DNA of 64,000 bases from Macrotrachela quadricornifera (taxonomy: Eukaryota; Rotifera; Eurotatoria; Philodinida; Philodinidae), in contig JAJEKB010020874.1 of the NCBI GenBank assembly GCA_022393335.1, positions 370,506 through 434,505 of the forward strand, read 5' to 3'. The position numbers and the translations under genes are program-made. Below, piece by piece: positions 34,891 to 46,978 of the stretch (its first letter is position 1; each line of letters starts with the position of its first letter). A model generated the notes under the pieces. The model ran no database searches. It worked only from the letters and a program-made list of their open reading frames with translations, and had not been told where the DNA came from.

Positions 34891-35324
34891 ATATGCTAGG
34901 TACCATTAGGCCCGTTTATGCATGAAAATTTAAGTCTAATTACGGACTTTCGTTTTTTTTTGTGTATATCTAGATATAACCTGAAACTTCAGTAAAACGG
35001 CTATAACTCTGGAAAGAAGGGCTAGTAGCTCTTATCCTTTTGAGCTTTTTCTAGTCTCACTAGAGTCTACTTATGTACAAAGTATTAGCTTAAAAGCGAT
35101 TTATAAATGGGTGATCGCTTCTCGTTAGTTTCATTGTGATTCAGACTTTACAGTGAAGAAACGACGCTTATTCATATCTTTCATATATAACATCATAAAA
35201 TATTTAAAAAATATCAACTTACTTATCTATTGTGCAATAACTCGTCAAAACAAGAACAGATAAAAATAAATATTCTTTTTTCATTGTTTTTCTTTTTGAT
35301 AAAAGCAAGCTAGAATTAAAAAAA
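34891..35324. other. Upstream flank of orphan gene
   Basis: Non-coding sequence of moderate complexity. Nothing recognised. Confidence 0.4.
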
Positions 35325-35822
35325 ATGCCCTTACTAATTCCAAACACTTTGTCACTCATTCAAGAAGAAGCAGCTTCACTCGACTTAGATTCTATCATTA
35401 ATTCTGATCCAATTCTTACTATTGGCTCTCGCCGTTACGACATTATCTATACATCAGTTTATTATAATGCACCACATATTTATGCTCTGGAATATAATGG
35501 TAATGAAGTGGCATTAGCACGTCTACGAAAAATATTCGCTCTGTATCCGGACACAGATGAAACATTAGCATTGTTCATTACAAAGTTTAAAGAGCCAATT
35601 GAAGAAAAAAATGTAAAAGAGGACGCAATTCATATTGGTTCTAATTATTGGGCTTCGTATTCTGAGAATCAAGAGACCGATCAAGATACAATTCATTTTC
35701 ATTTATTAGAAGGCAAAATACCAGAGAATTTTGGTTCATTAAATGATTATGAAGACGAAGGCTACGTTCCACCACATGAATTAATCAGTCAATTGACGAA
35801 TCTTATTCAACCATGGACTTGA
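35325..35822 (+). CDS. Hypothetical acidic soluble protein
   Basis: 165 codons from an ATG in a favourable context (AAAAAAATGCCC), intronless, with no signal peptide or membrane segment. It is acidic, with protein-like alternation (LTIGSRRYDIIYTSVYYNAP, EVALARLRKIFALYPDTDET) and a C-terminus ending LTNLIQPWT. The composition clearly differs from the surrounding AT-rich noise, so I take it as a real gene. I do not recognise a family or any catalytic motif, and neighbours do not indicate a role. Confidence 0.55.
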   Translation: MPLLIPNTLSLIQEEAASLDLDSIINSDPILTIGSRRYDIIYTSVYYNAPHIYALEYNGNEVALARLRKIFALYPDTDETLALFITKFKEPIEEKNVKEDAIHIGSNYWASYSENQETDQDTIHFHLLEGKIPENFGSLNDYEDEGYVPPHELISQLTNLIQPWT

Positions 35823-37270
35823 GCATATCATAGACTGATACCAGTACTTTTTTTTACTTGGCCAAGCTATATTTTATCAATTTGCGTTCGTTTTTCCTTC
35901 ACAAACTACATTATATATGCGAATAAAGATAATTGTGATTACTTGCATAGATACAATTATACGATTGAAAGAACAAGTAGATTATTGTTCTTCTACCGCT
36001 CATTATGTGACAGAATAGTACAAGAGAAGTCGATATGTGCCGTCATCTCCACCGAAAAATAAAATGAATTCGTAATTGTAGGTCAATAGATCTTTTTAAG
36101 AAAAGTATATTTCTCAAACGTCCCATTTCAGTTACCTAGTAGCAAAGTGATTTTCACTAGTTCAAAAGTAAGAAGTATTAACAGGACTTTTGAAAAAAAT
36201 ATATCATTCTTTGTGTAGGAGTTTCATATTGCACAAAAATGTAGTTTCATTGATAACACCACTTGCCAAAAAAATGAAACTAGTATTGGGCGCAGAAAGA
36301 AGTCAAATGTGAAGCTAATTTCTTGGCAAATAAGCTTCGAATAATTTGTGAAGATATTTTTTAAAAGAATATGGTTAACTTATTAGTAGATATTAATGTC
36401 GAAGGTATATGATTTTACGATAATTTTTACACATTGTGGTCTTTGCTAAAATATCATACAAATTTTTACCATTTCGAGTAATATTTCAAAAGATGCACAT
36501 TTTCAAGGATTTTTCAAATTCGACTTCATTTTTTAGCATGGCATGATTCGATGAAGTTAGAAGCAAAATACTGATTTTCAGCCATACACTCCTCTCCTTT
36601 TATGACTTGTTCGGACTGTGAACAATGGGCATGTACAGAGAAAATCTCAAAAAATGGAAAATGGAGATCTACGATATTTTTCAGAAGTACGCCAAAAAAA
36701 GCTAATATTTTAGATTTATAGGTTTTGCGATATGATCTATCGTCTAAAATAATAGAATCCAAAAATATTTACTCTTACATCTGTATCAATAATGATAGAT
36801 GTAAATTATAGATTAACTACTTTAGAAGAACGGTTTGTAGGAGTGAAATTTTACAGTATATGAGGGCAAGTTTCTCATTTTACTGTATTTCATCTTAGTC
36901 AAATTATGAAAAATCAATCAAAAATCTCAATATCAAATTCTTAGTGACGCTGATTTTGGTTCAATTGTTGCTATAAATTTTGAAAAACATGTCGTAGTTG
37001 AAAATATGATTGTAGCTGCTTGTATCATAAGAATAAATACATGAAATTCAAGCAATAGAAATGAGCAAGTCTCTTATTGTGGTATTGAAATTATTCTAAA
37101 AGAGAGAATAAATGTATTCATATTAAAGTTCATCAATGAACTATTCAGTTTAGCCAAACTACTATCGTTCATCTATTTTCTAAAATGCTCTGTAAATTCT
37201 CATTTTAGTACATTAGATATTAGGGCTCTATAATAGATTGTCTGCTGATTTTTCTTGAAAGGAAGGACAT
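35823..37270. other. Non-coding spacer
   Basis: No exon, RNA or repeat was supported across about 1.4 kb. The 78-codon frame on the minus strand near 36526-36762 has no family features. Confidence 0.45.
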
Positions 37271-37612
37271 TCTGATTAAGTAATTGATATTTTATTATTT
37301 TTCTTCCTAATTATTATATTTATTAAGTGACGTTTCATCAATCGATGTTTATTTCATCAGGCTATTTTTTGTATACATAAGATAAACTAACACGTACATT
37401 TTCTTTTCTATTCTATTGATAGTGTAACGAATGAAAATAATTTCAAACAAAAACTTTATCCAGTATCACCATCTTGTTCATTCCACCATTAATAGAATAA
37501 AAAAGAAAATATACTTGTTAGTTTATCTTATATTGATTGATGAAACATCACTCAATAAATAAGTATAATAATGAGAAAGAGAAATAGTGAAATACCAATT
37601 ACTCAATCATAA
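37271..37612. mobile_element. Foldback MITE, family B
   Basis: The arms 37271-37420 and 37480-37612 are inverted copies: TAAGTAATTGATATTTTATT near the left end against the complement GAGTAATTGGTATTTCACTA on the right, and ATAAGATAAACTAACA in both inner arms. The total is about 340 bp, non-coding. Confidence 0.75.
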
Positions 37613-39083
37613 TGTTCTTTGTCACAAGTTACGAATTCAAACCTTTTACGAACAGAGAATTTATTACATCGCAAAAAAATTGGAAAAATTACATCAACGA
37701 GAAGTACAAACAGGATAACACATTAGATTTCTTCAACAATGCAAAAATGCTAATCTTGTTCTAAATGGAATATTTATTAAAAATAGAACAAAACTAAACA
37801 AAAACAAAAAACATATTGAAAATATATAGGAACAATATCCATCCGTTAAGAAACCATATAAACGATCCTTGTTGGATGAACCGATACGACAAGATGAGAG
37901 AACAAATCAATAAAAATAAAATTAATAAACTCCATCAGAAAAATTTGAACGGATTTGCATGTGATAGAATTCAATGAAGATTCATCAACAGATACAAGAC
38001 TTGGTGACAACTCGTTTGGTTAAAAACAAAGCTAGATAAAAAATTTTAAATGCATCATTGACAAATGTTAGTTTCATACTTCAGAATGTTTGCTTGCAAG
38101 AATAATTTCAATTTGATTTGTAATCTCTTTCATTTCTCAGCAATTTTCAACACTTGTGTTAATCTTCTTCTTTAGTTAAGTCCATAGATGTTCGAGATCA
38201 TCGATATATCTTTGCAAGAAGGAAGTCGTTTTTTTTATATTAGTATAATATGTATCATATTCTGTCATGAGCACACGTTTAAAAATGTTTCATATTTTTT
38301 GCAACTAGAAAAGACAATGTAACATAATTGATAAATAGCTTTATTTACGTGTTGATTGGCGTAGTGCGTTAGATTTTATTTCAATCATTGTTTGTCGATG
38401 AGCATTTGGCAAAAAGAATAGAAGTAGCTACTGATGACAGTGTGCTAATGAGAATAAACTAGCAATTGAATTTTATTTTCACATAAGCGTCTCGACATTA
38501 CATTGATAATGAGCGTTAAAATATCAATGTGACACATTTTAGATTGTACAAAAAACCAGTTTACTTTACATGCAGAATAACGATAAAGACAGAGGCCGAG
38601 CAAAGAATAACTATATATTTTTTTCTTTTTCATCCACGTGTATGATAAAAATATTTTATCTAACAGTAATAAGTTGTTACTCAACAGTGCAACAGAAATG
38701 TTTTGGTTGTACAATAGAATCATACTTTTCTATCCTTTCTGCCTCAATTTCCAGCCTTTTGGTAATAATTTCATCTATACTTTCGATTTGAATCAGCTTA
38801 TTTTTTGGCTGAGAGAAAAGGACAAAAATCTATTCTGATCTTGTCTATATCTCGATCATTTTCGTCAAAAATTTTTGTAAAGATTGAGTAACGAATATTT
38901 GTTCTGTTGGAAGAAACCAGTTGATTGCGTAAGAAGTAGTAAAAAAAGGAAGAAGAAAATGTTTGCGTTCTTTCCAACAACAAACTTTTTATTTTTCATT
39001 GAATAAGTGAGTGTTGGAGTCTTATGTAAAGCAAATAAATAAAGGTGAGTGATCAAAAGTATAACTTCTAAACTTGAGAAAAA
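37613..39083. other. Upstream flank of SIR2-NACHT gene
   Basis: About 1.5 kb with no supported exon. It should contain the promoter of the 2221-codon gene. The sequence is AT-rich and no regulatory motif stands out. Confidence 0.45.
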
Positions 39084-42000
39084 ATGGCTGATGAAATACA
39101 AAAAATAAAAAAGGATATTGCTCTTAATCAAGTAGTAATATTCATTGGTACAAACGTGTCTATTCATACAACAAAAGATGAAGAAGTTGCTCATTGGAAA
39201 GGATTATTAAAAGATGGTCTTCGACAATGTCATCACATAGGATTGATCAATAATGAAGAATTAGATGATTTTAATAATAAGCTCGATAGTAATATATCAC
39301 AAGTGGATGATTATTTACTTGTAGCCGATCGAATAAAGAATTCTTTGATCAGAAACAATCTTTATGGAACATGGTTAAGTGAAACAATAGGAAAATTAAC
39401 AGTAAAAAAACGGGAACTAATTCAAGCAATTGGTGAATTAGGATGTCCTATTCTAACAACAAATTATGATTTACTTCTGGAAGATATATTGAAGAAAAAA
39501 CCTTTAACTTGGAACAAATATTATACCCATCATCCAGACAAATCATTTGAAGATCTAAAAAATTATATTCTTCATGTTCATGGATATTTTAAAGAGACAA
39601 ATAGTGTTATTTTTAATCGTACTGACTATGATCAACTTCTTTCAAATAAATTCGCTCGATCAAAAATAAAAGATCTAGCAGAAACAAAAACATTGTTATT
39701 CATTGGTTATGGTGCAGGAATGTCTGATCCAAATTTTTCTAATCTATTAAAACTGATACCTCAAAAAAATAATGATAAAATCTTTTCAATATATAAACTT
39801 GTTAAATCCAATAAAAACAAAATACTAAATCAAATTTCTGATGTATCATTTTTCGAGAATATTAGAGAAATTTCATATGGTGATACTTTCGAAGATTTAC
39901 TCTCCTTGATTAAAAATCTGAAAGCCTTCACTCCAATTATTCGTGAAAATTTATTCTTTACGGATAGAAAAACAAATATTCGCAATAAATATCTACATTA
40001 TTTGATTAATGAATATGGACATATATCAATTTTTGGATATTTAAATACAAATATTACTTTACCTTTAGAAAGTGTTTATGTTGAACTCAAATTTGATCCA
40101 ACACATCCATCAATTAAAGCAATGAAAACATTAGAAGTAACTGAAGAATTCAAACGTAAATTATTATCTCATGATTTTTTTACTGATTATGAAATGAAAC
40201 AATTAAATCAAGCAATTATTGAAAGAAATGCCTATAATCCTGAAACAATCTATCGAGATTTTATGATTGATCAATGGTTAAATGTTTTACTAAGTAATCG
40301 AAATATCTTTACAGATGATGAAGCTAATACAATCAAAAATAAAATTAATCAATTAAAACAAAATATTTTAGAAAAAATTCATTGTAAAGAAGCCAAACAA
40401 TATCAAATTCAACAAGCATATAATGAATTCAAACATTTCGTTATTTTAGGTCATCCTGGTTCAGGAAAAACTACTATATCAAAATGGTTAGTCATGAATA
40501 TAGCTAAACAATGTTTAGGTATGAAAAATATGTTATCTAATTGTATAGAAAAAATTCCAATTTTAATACCAATATGGAAATATGTTGATCAAATGAAACA
40601 AATAGAAAATGAACAAAAAAAAAGTTTACTTCAATTTATTTATGAAAATTCTACTCTTAATTCAACATTATTCACTTCTGATGAACAAAAAGATCTTTCA
40701 TCATTAATTCTTTCATCATTAATGCAAGGCAATATATTAATTATTTTCGAAGGTTTAGATGAAGTTCCTGCTCATATTGATCGATCAGATTTAATGAAAG
40801 AAATTAATGCTTTATTAGAACGAGGAATTGATTATGATATTAATACTGAAAAACTTTCATATTCAATTTATGAACATAAAGAAATTTATGGAAGAAAATT
40901 TCCAAATTTAGGAAATCGATTTATTATTACTAGTCGAATTGAAGGAAATTATTTTGAAGATATTCATTTTTCTATTCCACGATTAACTATAGAAAATATG
41001 CCAAATGATGCTTTGAAATTATTTTGTCGATCTTATATGGAATGTATTAATCATATTTCGATGAAAAGAAATAGTTGTAACAATGATCAATTGTATGAAG
41101 ATATTACACAAAATAAAGATATTTTTCAATTAGCAATTAATCCACAATTAGCCAGTGTTATTGCAGCAATTTATAATCAATTAGAAGATAAATTACCGGA
41201 GAAAAGAATTGATTTATATGAAATAGCGATTGAGAAAATGATTGAACGATTAGTTCATCTTTCAATTGATGATCTCGGATTAACTGCTACAATTTTTTGG
41301 TCAATCTTACAAGAAATTGCTGGATTTTTACATAGTAAAGTAGAAGGTTTATCAGAAAATATTTTAAAAGATATCATTGAAAAATGTTTGATAGAATATC
41401 AAATACCATTATCAAATATTAAAGATTCTATCTTCAAATTGGTGGATATATTTAAATATCAAGCAGGTGTATTAAATGAATTTGGACATGATAGTTTTCG
41501 ATTTATACATCGTACTTTTCAAGAATATCTTGCAGCGAAAAGTATTATCTATTTTAATGGAATTCAACGATCAAACGAGATTATCATTGAAAATATCAAA
41601 AGCAAAATTGATATTCCAAATTGGAGAGTTCCTCTCAGTATGACATTTGGTATAATAAGTAAATTATCTGAACAAAATGAATTATTCAATTATATTCTTA
41701 CACAATTATTAACTAATGAACAAACAACAGCTAATACACAATTTTCTACACTTTTAGTTCCTTTTATACTTGTTGATTCATTAAATGATATGCATTTTTC
41801 ATCGAAAGATATGGAATTTGAATTGATTCAAAAACTAGCAGATATGTTTTTATTGGATTACAACAATATATCGGGTTTTTCAAGACTAAAAGATCACCAA
41901 GAATTAATTCATGCTTATTTTTTGAAACTAAAGAAAATATATGAGAGTACGCTAACAGAATGGTTTATTGGAAAGATAAATCATGAAGAATACATTGCCC

Positions 42001-45000
42001 CGTGTGCAAATATTATCTACAAGTTGAAATGGTATAATCCAAAATTTCATGAAATATTCTTAAAAAATTTACATCATGATTCTGCTATTTGGAATTGGCC
42101 TATTGATTTACTCTTACGTTTGTATTCCAAAGAATTTTCAGTCGAAACAATCTCAACACAATTAAAATTTAAAACATTTATTAATCAGAATCCTCAAATA
42201 ATCGAACATATTGTACAGAATAATGATTGGCTTCGTTTAATTCTAATCCTTTATGGTGGATATGAAAATTATCATACTCAGGAAAGTATTTCCGAATATA
42301 TGGAACTAAGTCAATTTCTTGGATTAAGTGATAATGAACGAGCACCATTTATCTTTTATTACCAAGAGATATGGGGCAGAAATGATACAGCTTATAGTAT
42401 GGCTGTGCATGTTGATGAAATTAACGCTTCCAACCATTGGAAAGATCTTCCATTATTTAACGAAGATGAGATCTACAAAGAATCATTTTTAACAAGCCAA
42501 ATCTTCAAACTACTACTTGAAAAGAAATCTCCTGCAAACTTAATAGAAGAATTACGAAAGGAAATAAATAATGAAAATTTGAATGTAAACGACAAAATAG
42601 AAGTTTTTCTCGCTTTAATTGTTTTAGGAGATTTCGATTTAATCAATACTACTATTAAAACAAAAGATACAACATTTATAAAATGTTTTACGAACAGAAT
42701 AGAACAATTAATCTATATTTTAAAAGATCCCATTGCAAGATGCTCCTCATGTATTACTGATTATTTATTGACAATTCATAATAATATCAAACCAAACGAA
42801 CTAATATCCAATCTTAAATTTTCTGATTATTGCAAAATATACTTATCTTTGGTGGCTAATAGTGGAGGCTTCCCAGTTGATACAGAAACGTTGGCAGAAG
42901 CTATGAATGATGATGAAAATAGGTGGAATTTATACGCAGAATACTATGCCTTTAAATTTACGGGTGCTGCTGATAATTTTCGATACAATGCAGCGGTGAT
43001 AGCAGATGAATATAATACATTTGGAAAATCGGATCAAATTCTCGAACCATTTTTACGAATTAGTGATGCAGTTCAAATGTATAAACCAATTCGAGCATAT
43101 CCATGGGCTATAGATTCATTTACTTTCAAGTCATATCTACCAGATGATATTCCAATAGCATTTTTTAATTGTTTAGAGAACCTTCATATCAATGTTCCAT
43201 GTATAGTCGATGCAATTTCGTACGTTTTCTTTAACGAAGAATATTTTACTAGAAATCCTGAATTGATCCAATTGGTTATTTTGTTACATTTTGGAATTAT
43301 GTCAAGAGACTTAGATCCGTCGAAAACCTACAATCAATTGCTACCTGAATTGGCTGAAAAAACAGATGTTAAAGAATTTTTACTTGAGAAAATCCAATCT
43401 ATGTACAATCCATACTATAAGGCAAGAGCATTATATCAATTAGCTGAATTTTATGATAAAAAAAGTCAAGAACTTTTAATTCAATCTTTTACATTAACAA
43501 TGAATATTCCAGAAGCAGTTTTAAAATTTCAAGTTTTGGAAAAGATTTTTCATATTGCCCATTATAAAGATACACAACAAAAATTTTTCATCCAGCAAAT
43601 AATTGATGAATTGATTTCCACTTACGACCGTATCGAAGATTGTTACAATCGAGTAATTGCATCGGTAAGATTATCATTTTATGGTTCAGGAGAATTTCGT
43701 AGAAAATATTTAACAGATGCTATAGAACTACTGACCATGATGGATGAGGATAATGATAAAATCAAATTAATTATCAAGTTAAAATCATTCATCGGTGTAT
43801 ATAGTGATCTCGAAATGAAACTTAACCAAATAGTAGACAATCTAACAAATAAAACATCTCAATATTTCATCAATTGTTCTTATGGAAGAATATTATCTAC
43901 TGAAGAAATAACAGATCTCTCGGAATACACGCAACTTCAATCTCTGTTCTCACTCTTTGCTCAGTTAAATGATATTAAATTAGTAACGAGCAATAGGGAG
44001 AATATAAATCAATTATGGATCAATCTTTTGAACGATATCGAAAATCAATCAAACATTGAGAAAATATTAAACATTGGTTTAACCTCAGAATTATTTTTAA
44101 CACCACTCGCAGCAATGGTTATTGATGAATTAATCCATCAAGGAAAAGAAGATGCTATTTCAATCTTATTTCCTTATATTATCAAACCATCCAATGAAGT
44201 ATTACCCACCGTTCAAAGATGGTTTATCGATGATCATACTCAACAAATTAAAAAGTTAGCCGCTCTGTTGCTAACAGAAGCTAAACATGTATTCGAACCG
44301 GCTATCGATTCACTTGTAGACTTGTTAAGAAATGATAATGATCAAATGAGATATAGAGCTCAACGAGTTTTTCAACATCCAGAAAGAGATCCCGAAGAAC
44401 TTAGTAAAAGGGTATCAGTAATCGGAGAAAAAACCTTAATAAAGATTCTCGAAAATCTATCAATCAAAGAATATTCACCCAGAATCCTAGCATATTTGTA
44501 TAGTTTCTTTAACGATGTATGTTGGGATGATCCTCAAGTATTTCAAAACTTACATAAATCGATAACTGAACTCAGAGAGAATAATCTTGCTGATGAACGG
44601 AAAATGTTCCTTCTTCGTCCGATGAAATCTACCAATAATCATACTTGGAATTCGCTTCTACGAATTGCAGAATCATCAGCACATCCAACATATGTGGAAG
44701 AACTCTTACATTCAACGATGATTTTAATAAGAAGTGATAAAATTACACAAAATAATTGGATCGATTTTGCAACAATACTCTCACTTACTGATACAACTCA
44801 ATTTAAAAACCAATTATATTTTAGAGTTGAAGATGTAAATATCATCAATTTTATGATTGATCAAATATTTGTAGTGACAAATTTCGCGGATGAAACATAT
44901 TTTGCCATTTTTGAATCAAAATTAATTAGCGAAATAACCATTAAAGTTGAAAATCTTTCACAGAATAATTATGACGAAATTAAACATCTCGCTAGCTGTA

Positions 45001-45749
45001 ATTTTTTTGCTGCAAACGATTTGAATCAAACAGTACTAAATATGTTAAATAATATTTCATTAACTATTGTTATGATGGATAATGTAATCCGATGGCTAAT
45101 ACAAAAAATGGCAAGTTTTAAAGATGCTGATAATACCATATTTTCACGCATGATGTTAAATTGTTTACTATCTTTGGTTTCTGCATGTGTGCAAAAAGAA
45201 GATTATTTATATCGAAAAATAACTAATTCTTCTACATTTAATAAAGTTCAAATGATTAAACTTTTAGAAAAAATGTTGAATCATCATCCATATTTTTCTG
45301 CAAGAGGCAGTGCTTTTGTGTTACTTGCAGCCATGGATCATTCTAATCATAAAGTAATGGTCAATGCTATGAATGCATTATTGGATGAAAATGTTGTTAA
45401 AGAATATTCTGTCATTGGAATTCCTCTAATACATTTGTCTCCCAATGAATTGATTGATGACTTATTGAAATCATTAAATAATGACAGTGCAATAAAAACA
45501 TATGAAATATTGAAAATCTTCACTGAATTTGCTCTAAATGAAAAAATTGATGCTAGTAGTAAATCAAAGATAATCAATTATTTAGCAAAAGAAATTGGAC
45601 AACTAAAATCAAAGAAACCGGTGAATTATTACTATACAGATATCAAAATTCCATTTACTACAACATTAGAAAATGAGTTATATAAAGCATGGATTAAAAT
45701 ACAAGGACTTTCCGGTAAAACTCAATATTCTCTTCAAGTCAAAGATTGA
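39084..45749 (+). CDS. SIR2-NACHT STAND/NLR-like protein, 2221 residues, intronless
   Basis: One uninterrupted frame from an ATG. Residues 1-290 are a SIR2-like domain: nucleotide loop [14 protein letters not shown] (17-30), TTNYD (125-129), the catalytic-type His in LHVHGYF (163-169) and [15 protein letters not shown] (194-208). SIR2 effector domains of immune NTPases hydrolyse NAD+. After a linker comes a NACHT NTPase: Walker [10 protein letters not shown] (456-464), Walker [11 protein letters not shown] (553-562), sensor-like RFIITSR and the later [14 protein letters not shown] of the winged-helix region. The remaining about 1350 residues are helix-rich with HEAT-like stretches ([20 protein letters not shown]), presumably the ligand-sensing arm. 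Bacterial SIR2-STAND (Avs-type) proteins and fungal NLRs share this layout and oligomerise on detecting a trigger. GTNVS replaces the usual GAGxS, so NADase activity needs testing. No signal peptide: cytosolic. Its trigger is unknown. Confidence 0.85.
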   Translation: MADEIQKIKKDIALNQVVIFIGTNVSIHTTKDEEVAHWKGLLKDGLRQCHHIGLINNEELDDFNNKLDSNISQVDDYLLVADRIKNSLIRNNLYGTWLSETIGKLTVKKRELIQAIGELGCPILTTNYDLLLEDILKKKPLTWNKYYTHHPDKSFEDLKNYILHVHGYFKETNSVIFNRTDYDQLLSNKFARSKIKDLAETKTLLFIGYGAGMSDPNFSNLLKLIPQKNNDKIFSIYKLVKSNKNKILNQISDVSFFENIREISYGDTFEDLLSLIKNLKAFTPIIRENLFFTDRKTNIRNKYLHYLINEYGHISIFGYLNTNITLPLESVYVELKFDPTHPSIKAMKTLEVTEEFKRKLLSHDFFTDYEMKQLNQAIIERNAYNPETIYRDFMIDQWLNVLLSNRNIFTDDEANTIKNKINQLKQNILEKIHCKEAKQYQIQQAYNEFKHFVILGHPGSGKTTISKWLVMNIAKQCLGMKNMLSNCIEKIPILIPIWKYVDQMKQIENEQKKSLLQFIYENSTLNSTLFTSDEQKDLSSLILSSLMQGNILIIFEGLDEVPAHIDRSDLMKEINALLERGIDYDINTEKLSYSIYEHKEIYGRKFPNLGNRFIITSRIEGNYFEDIHFSIPRLTIENMPNDALKLFCRSYMECINHISMKRNSCNNDQLYEDITQNKDIFQLAINPQLASVIAAIYNQLEDKLPEKRIDLYEIAIEKMIERLVHLSIDDLGLTATIFWSILQEIAGFLHSKVEGLSENILKDIIEKCLIEYQIPLSNIKDSIFKLVDIFKYQAGVLNEFGHDSFRFIHRTFQEYLAAKSIIYFNGIQRSNEIIIENIKSKIDIPNWRVPLSMTFGIISKLSEQNELFNYILTQLLTNEQTTANTQFSTLLVPFILVDSLNDMHFSSKDMEFELIQKLADMFLLDYNNISGFSRLKDHQELIHAYFLKLKKIYESTLTEWFIGKINHEEYIAPCANIIYKLKWYNPKFHEIFLKNLHHDSAIWNWPIDLLLRLYSKEFSVETISTQLKFKTFINQNPQIIEHIVQNNDWLRLILILYGGYENYHTQESISEYMELSQFLGLSDNERAPFIFYYQEIWGRNDTAYSMAVHVDEINASNHWKDLPLFNEDEIYKESFLTSQIFKLLLEKKSPANLIEELRKEINNENLNVNDKIEVFLALIVLGDFDLINTTIKTKDTTFIKCFTNRIEQLIYILKDPIARCSSCITDYLLTIHNNIKPNELISNLKFSDYCKIYLSLVANSGGFPVDTETLAEAMNDDENRWNLYAEYYAFKFTGAADNFRYNAAVIADEYNTFGKSDQILEPFLRISDAVQMYKPIRAYPWAIDSFTFKSYLPDDIPIAFFNCLENLHINVPCIVDAISYVFFNEEYFTRNPELIQLVILLHFGIMSRDLDPSKTYNQLLPELAEKTDVKEFLLEKIQSMYNPYYKARALYQLAEFYDKKSQELLIQSFTLTMNIPEAVLKFQVLEKIFHIAHYKDTQQKFFIQQIIDELISTYDRIEDCYNRVIASVRLSFYGSGEFRRKYLTDAIELLTMMDEDNDKIKLIIKLKSFIGVYSDLEMKLNQIVDNLTNKTSQYFINCSYGRILSTEEITDLSEYTQLQSLFSLFAQLNDIKLVTSNRENINQLWINLLNDIENQSNIEKILNIGLTSELFLTPLAAMVIDELIHQGKEDAISILFPYIIKPSNEVLPTVQRWFIDDHTQQIKKLAALLLTEAKHVFEPAIDSLVDLLRNDNDQMRYRAQRVFQHPERDPEELSKRVSVIGEKTLIKILENLSIKEYSPRILAYLYSFFNDVCWDDPQVFQNLHKSITELRENNLADERKMFLLRPMKSTNNHTWNSLLRIAESSAHPTYVEELLHSTMILIRSDKITQNNWIDFATILSLTDTTQFKNQLYFRVEDVNIINFMIDQIFVVTNFADETYFAIFESKLISEITIKVENLSQNNYDEIKHLASCNFFAANDLNQTVLNMLNNISLTIVMMDNVIRWLIQKMASFKDADNTIFSRMMLNCLLSLVSACVQKEDYLYRKITNSSTFNKVQMIKLLEKMLNHHPYFSARGSAFVLLAAMDHSNHKVMVNAMNALLDENVVKEYSVIGIPLIHLSPNELIDDLLKSLNNDSAIKTYEILKIFTEFALNEKIDASSKSKIINYLAKEIGQLKSKKPVNYYYTDIKIPFTTTLENELYKAWIKIQGLSGKTQYSLQVKD

Positions 45750-45847
45750 CAATAATTATCAGTTTTTTTCGTATTTTTTTTTATGCAAGACATTCTTATA
45801 TTAAATCACGATTGCAAAAAGTCGTTTCATTTTCAAGATGCTTTTTT

Positions 45848-46530
45848 TCACGTTCTTTGAATGGCAGTGATCTTGTTCATTATGTAAATAGTATCAGGAT
45901 GACCAGTGGAATAATGTTTTTGTTGTTCTTCTAAAGATTGTTGAAAAGAGTACATAGCTTCATCGAATTTATTTTGACTGAAGAATAGGTAACCAATACT
46001 ATTGAAACTATCCACAATCTCTGGATGTTTCAAAGAATAACATAGTACTCGTATTTACAGTGCTTGCCGACAAAATTCTAGTACTTGTTCGATTTTTTCT
46101 TCTGCACTGCTGGTACTCTTTTAAAGTAATAGAGAGCATCTATGTCTTGCCGTTGTGTTTCAAGGATCGTACCAATATTATTGACACTTTTAACAATATG
46201 GGAATGTTCGCTGGAAAAATATTTTTCCCGTACCTTTAATGCTTTTTCAAACACAGTCTATATTATTGAAGTTCTCGGCAATGTCAAGATACTCATCCGA
46301 ATAGGATCTCTTGTGTATTGCTAGGGATTTCTAAAATGAGATAAACAAGTCTTCCTTGCGAAAGACGCATCCAATACTGGTGAGTACGTGTACAGAGTGC
46401 TCAGCCGATATTGTGTTCAATCCAGGCCAGATCTTCACCATGTGAAAGTTGGCACTCTTACCTTCAACAGCAATGCACATTGCTTTGATATAATTCTGTA
46501 TAATAGCCTGTCCTTCATTTGTGGCACTCA
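45848..46530 (-). pseudogene. Kinesin-light-chain-type TPR remnant
   Basis: Minus-strand frames carry decayed TPR units: ALKVREKYFSSEHSHIVKSV and NNIGTILETQRQ at about 46150-46250, and MKHPEIVDSFNSIGYLFFSQ with NKFDEAMYSFQQSLEEQQKH at 45848-46033. Stops and frame changes separate them. They resemble the TPR half of the ART-TPR gene at 16.6-18.8 kb, so a second ART-TPR or TPR-only gene probably decayed here. It is convergent with the SIR2-NACHT gene, about 100 bp past its stop. Confidence 0.65.
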
Positions 46531-46595
46531 TTTTGAATATTTTCAATACGTAAAACAATACTTCGATCAAAAATAACTTCTTCTTCTGTAAGATA

Positions 46596-46854
46596 GATCA
46601 GCACTAGAAGCCAGGGCAGATAGATGTTTTCTGAATAACTTTCGATGAGAGCAAGCTGGCGAGCTGCGGTTTTCACCGGTCGATGTTGTCCAAAAATGAT
46701 TAATTTTAAAATGATTTCGTCGTATACAAAATATGTGAAAAAGATGCCCTAGTGTCCTCTCTGTTGATTGATGGAAACTACAGCTCGATAGCTTGTTCTT
46801 TTCAAAAGTTATTCAAAAAACATCAACCTAGTTTCGCTTCCGGAGTCAATATTA
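46596..46854. mobile_element. Foldback element, family A copy 2
   Basis: Inverted arms: CCAGGGCAGATAGATGTTTT on the left, the complement CTAGGTTGATGTTTTTTGAA on the right, with TGAATAACTT and GAGCTG pairing further in. The outer motif order matches the larger element at 15124-15772, so both belong to one family. Copy 2 is shorter, about 260 bp. Confidence 0.7.
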
Positions 46855-46978
46855 GTCATTTGTATCGAATTTTATACTGTTTCAAAATTTAGCTGCATTA
46901 TAGATAATAGAAGTTATTGGTCAAATAGATTCTTATTCTTGAAAAAACTTTTGAAGGAGCGACTCAAATAGATCTTAT

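Noticed and set aside
39084..45749. Bacterial contamination or a prophage-borne origin of the SIR2-NACHT gene
   Set aside because: The gene lies on one contig between intron-containing animal genes and eukaryotic transposon remnants, with the same AT-rich codon use.
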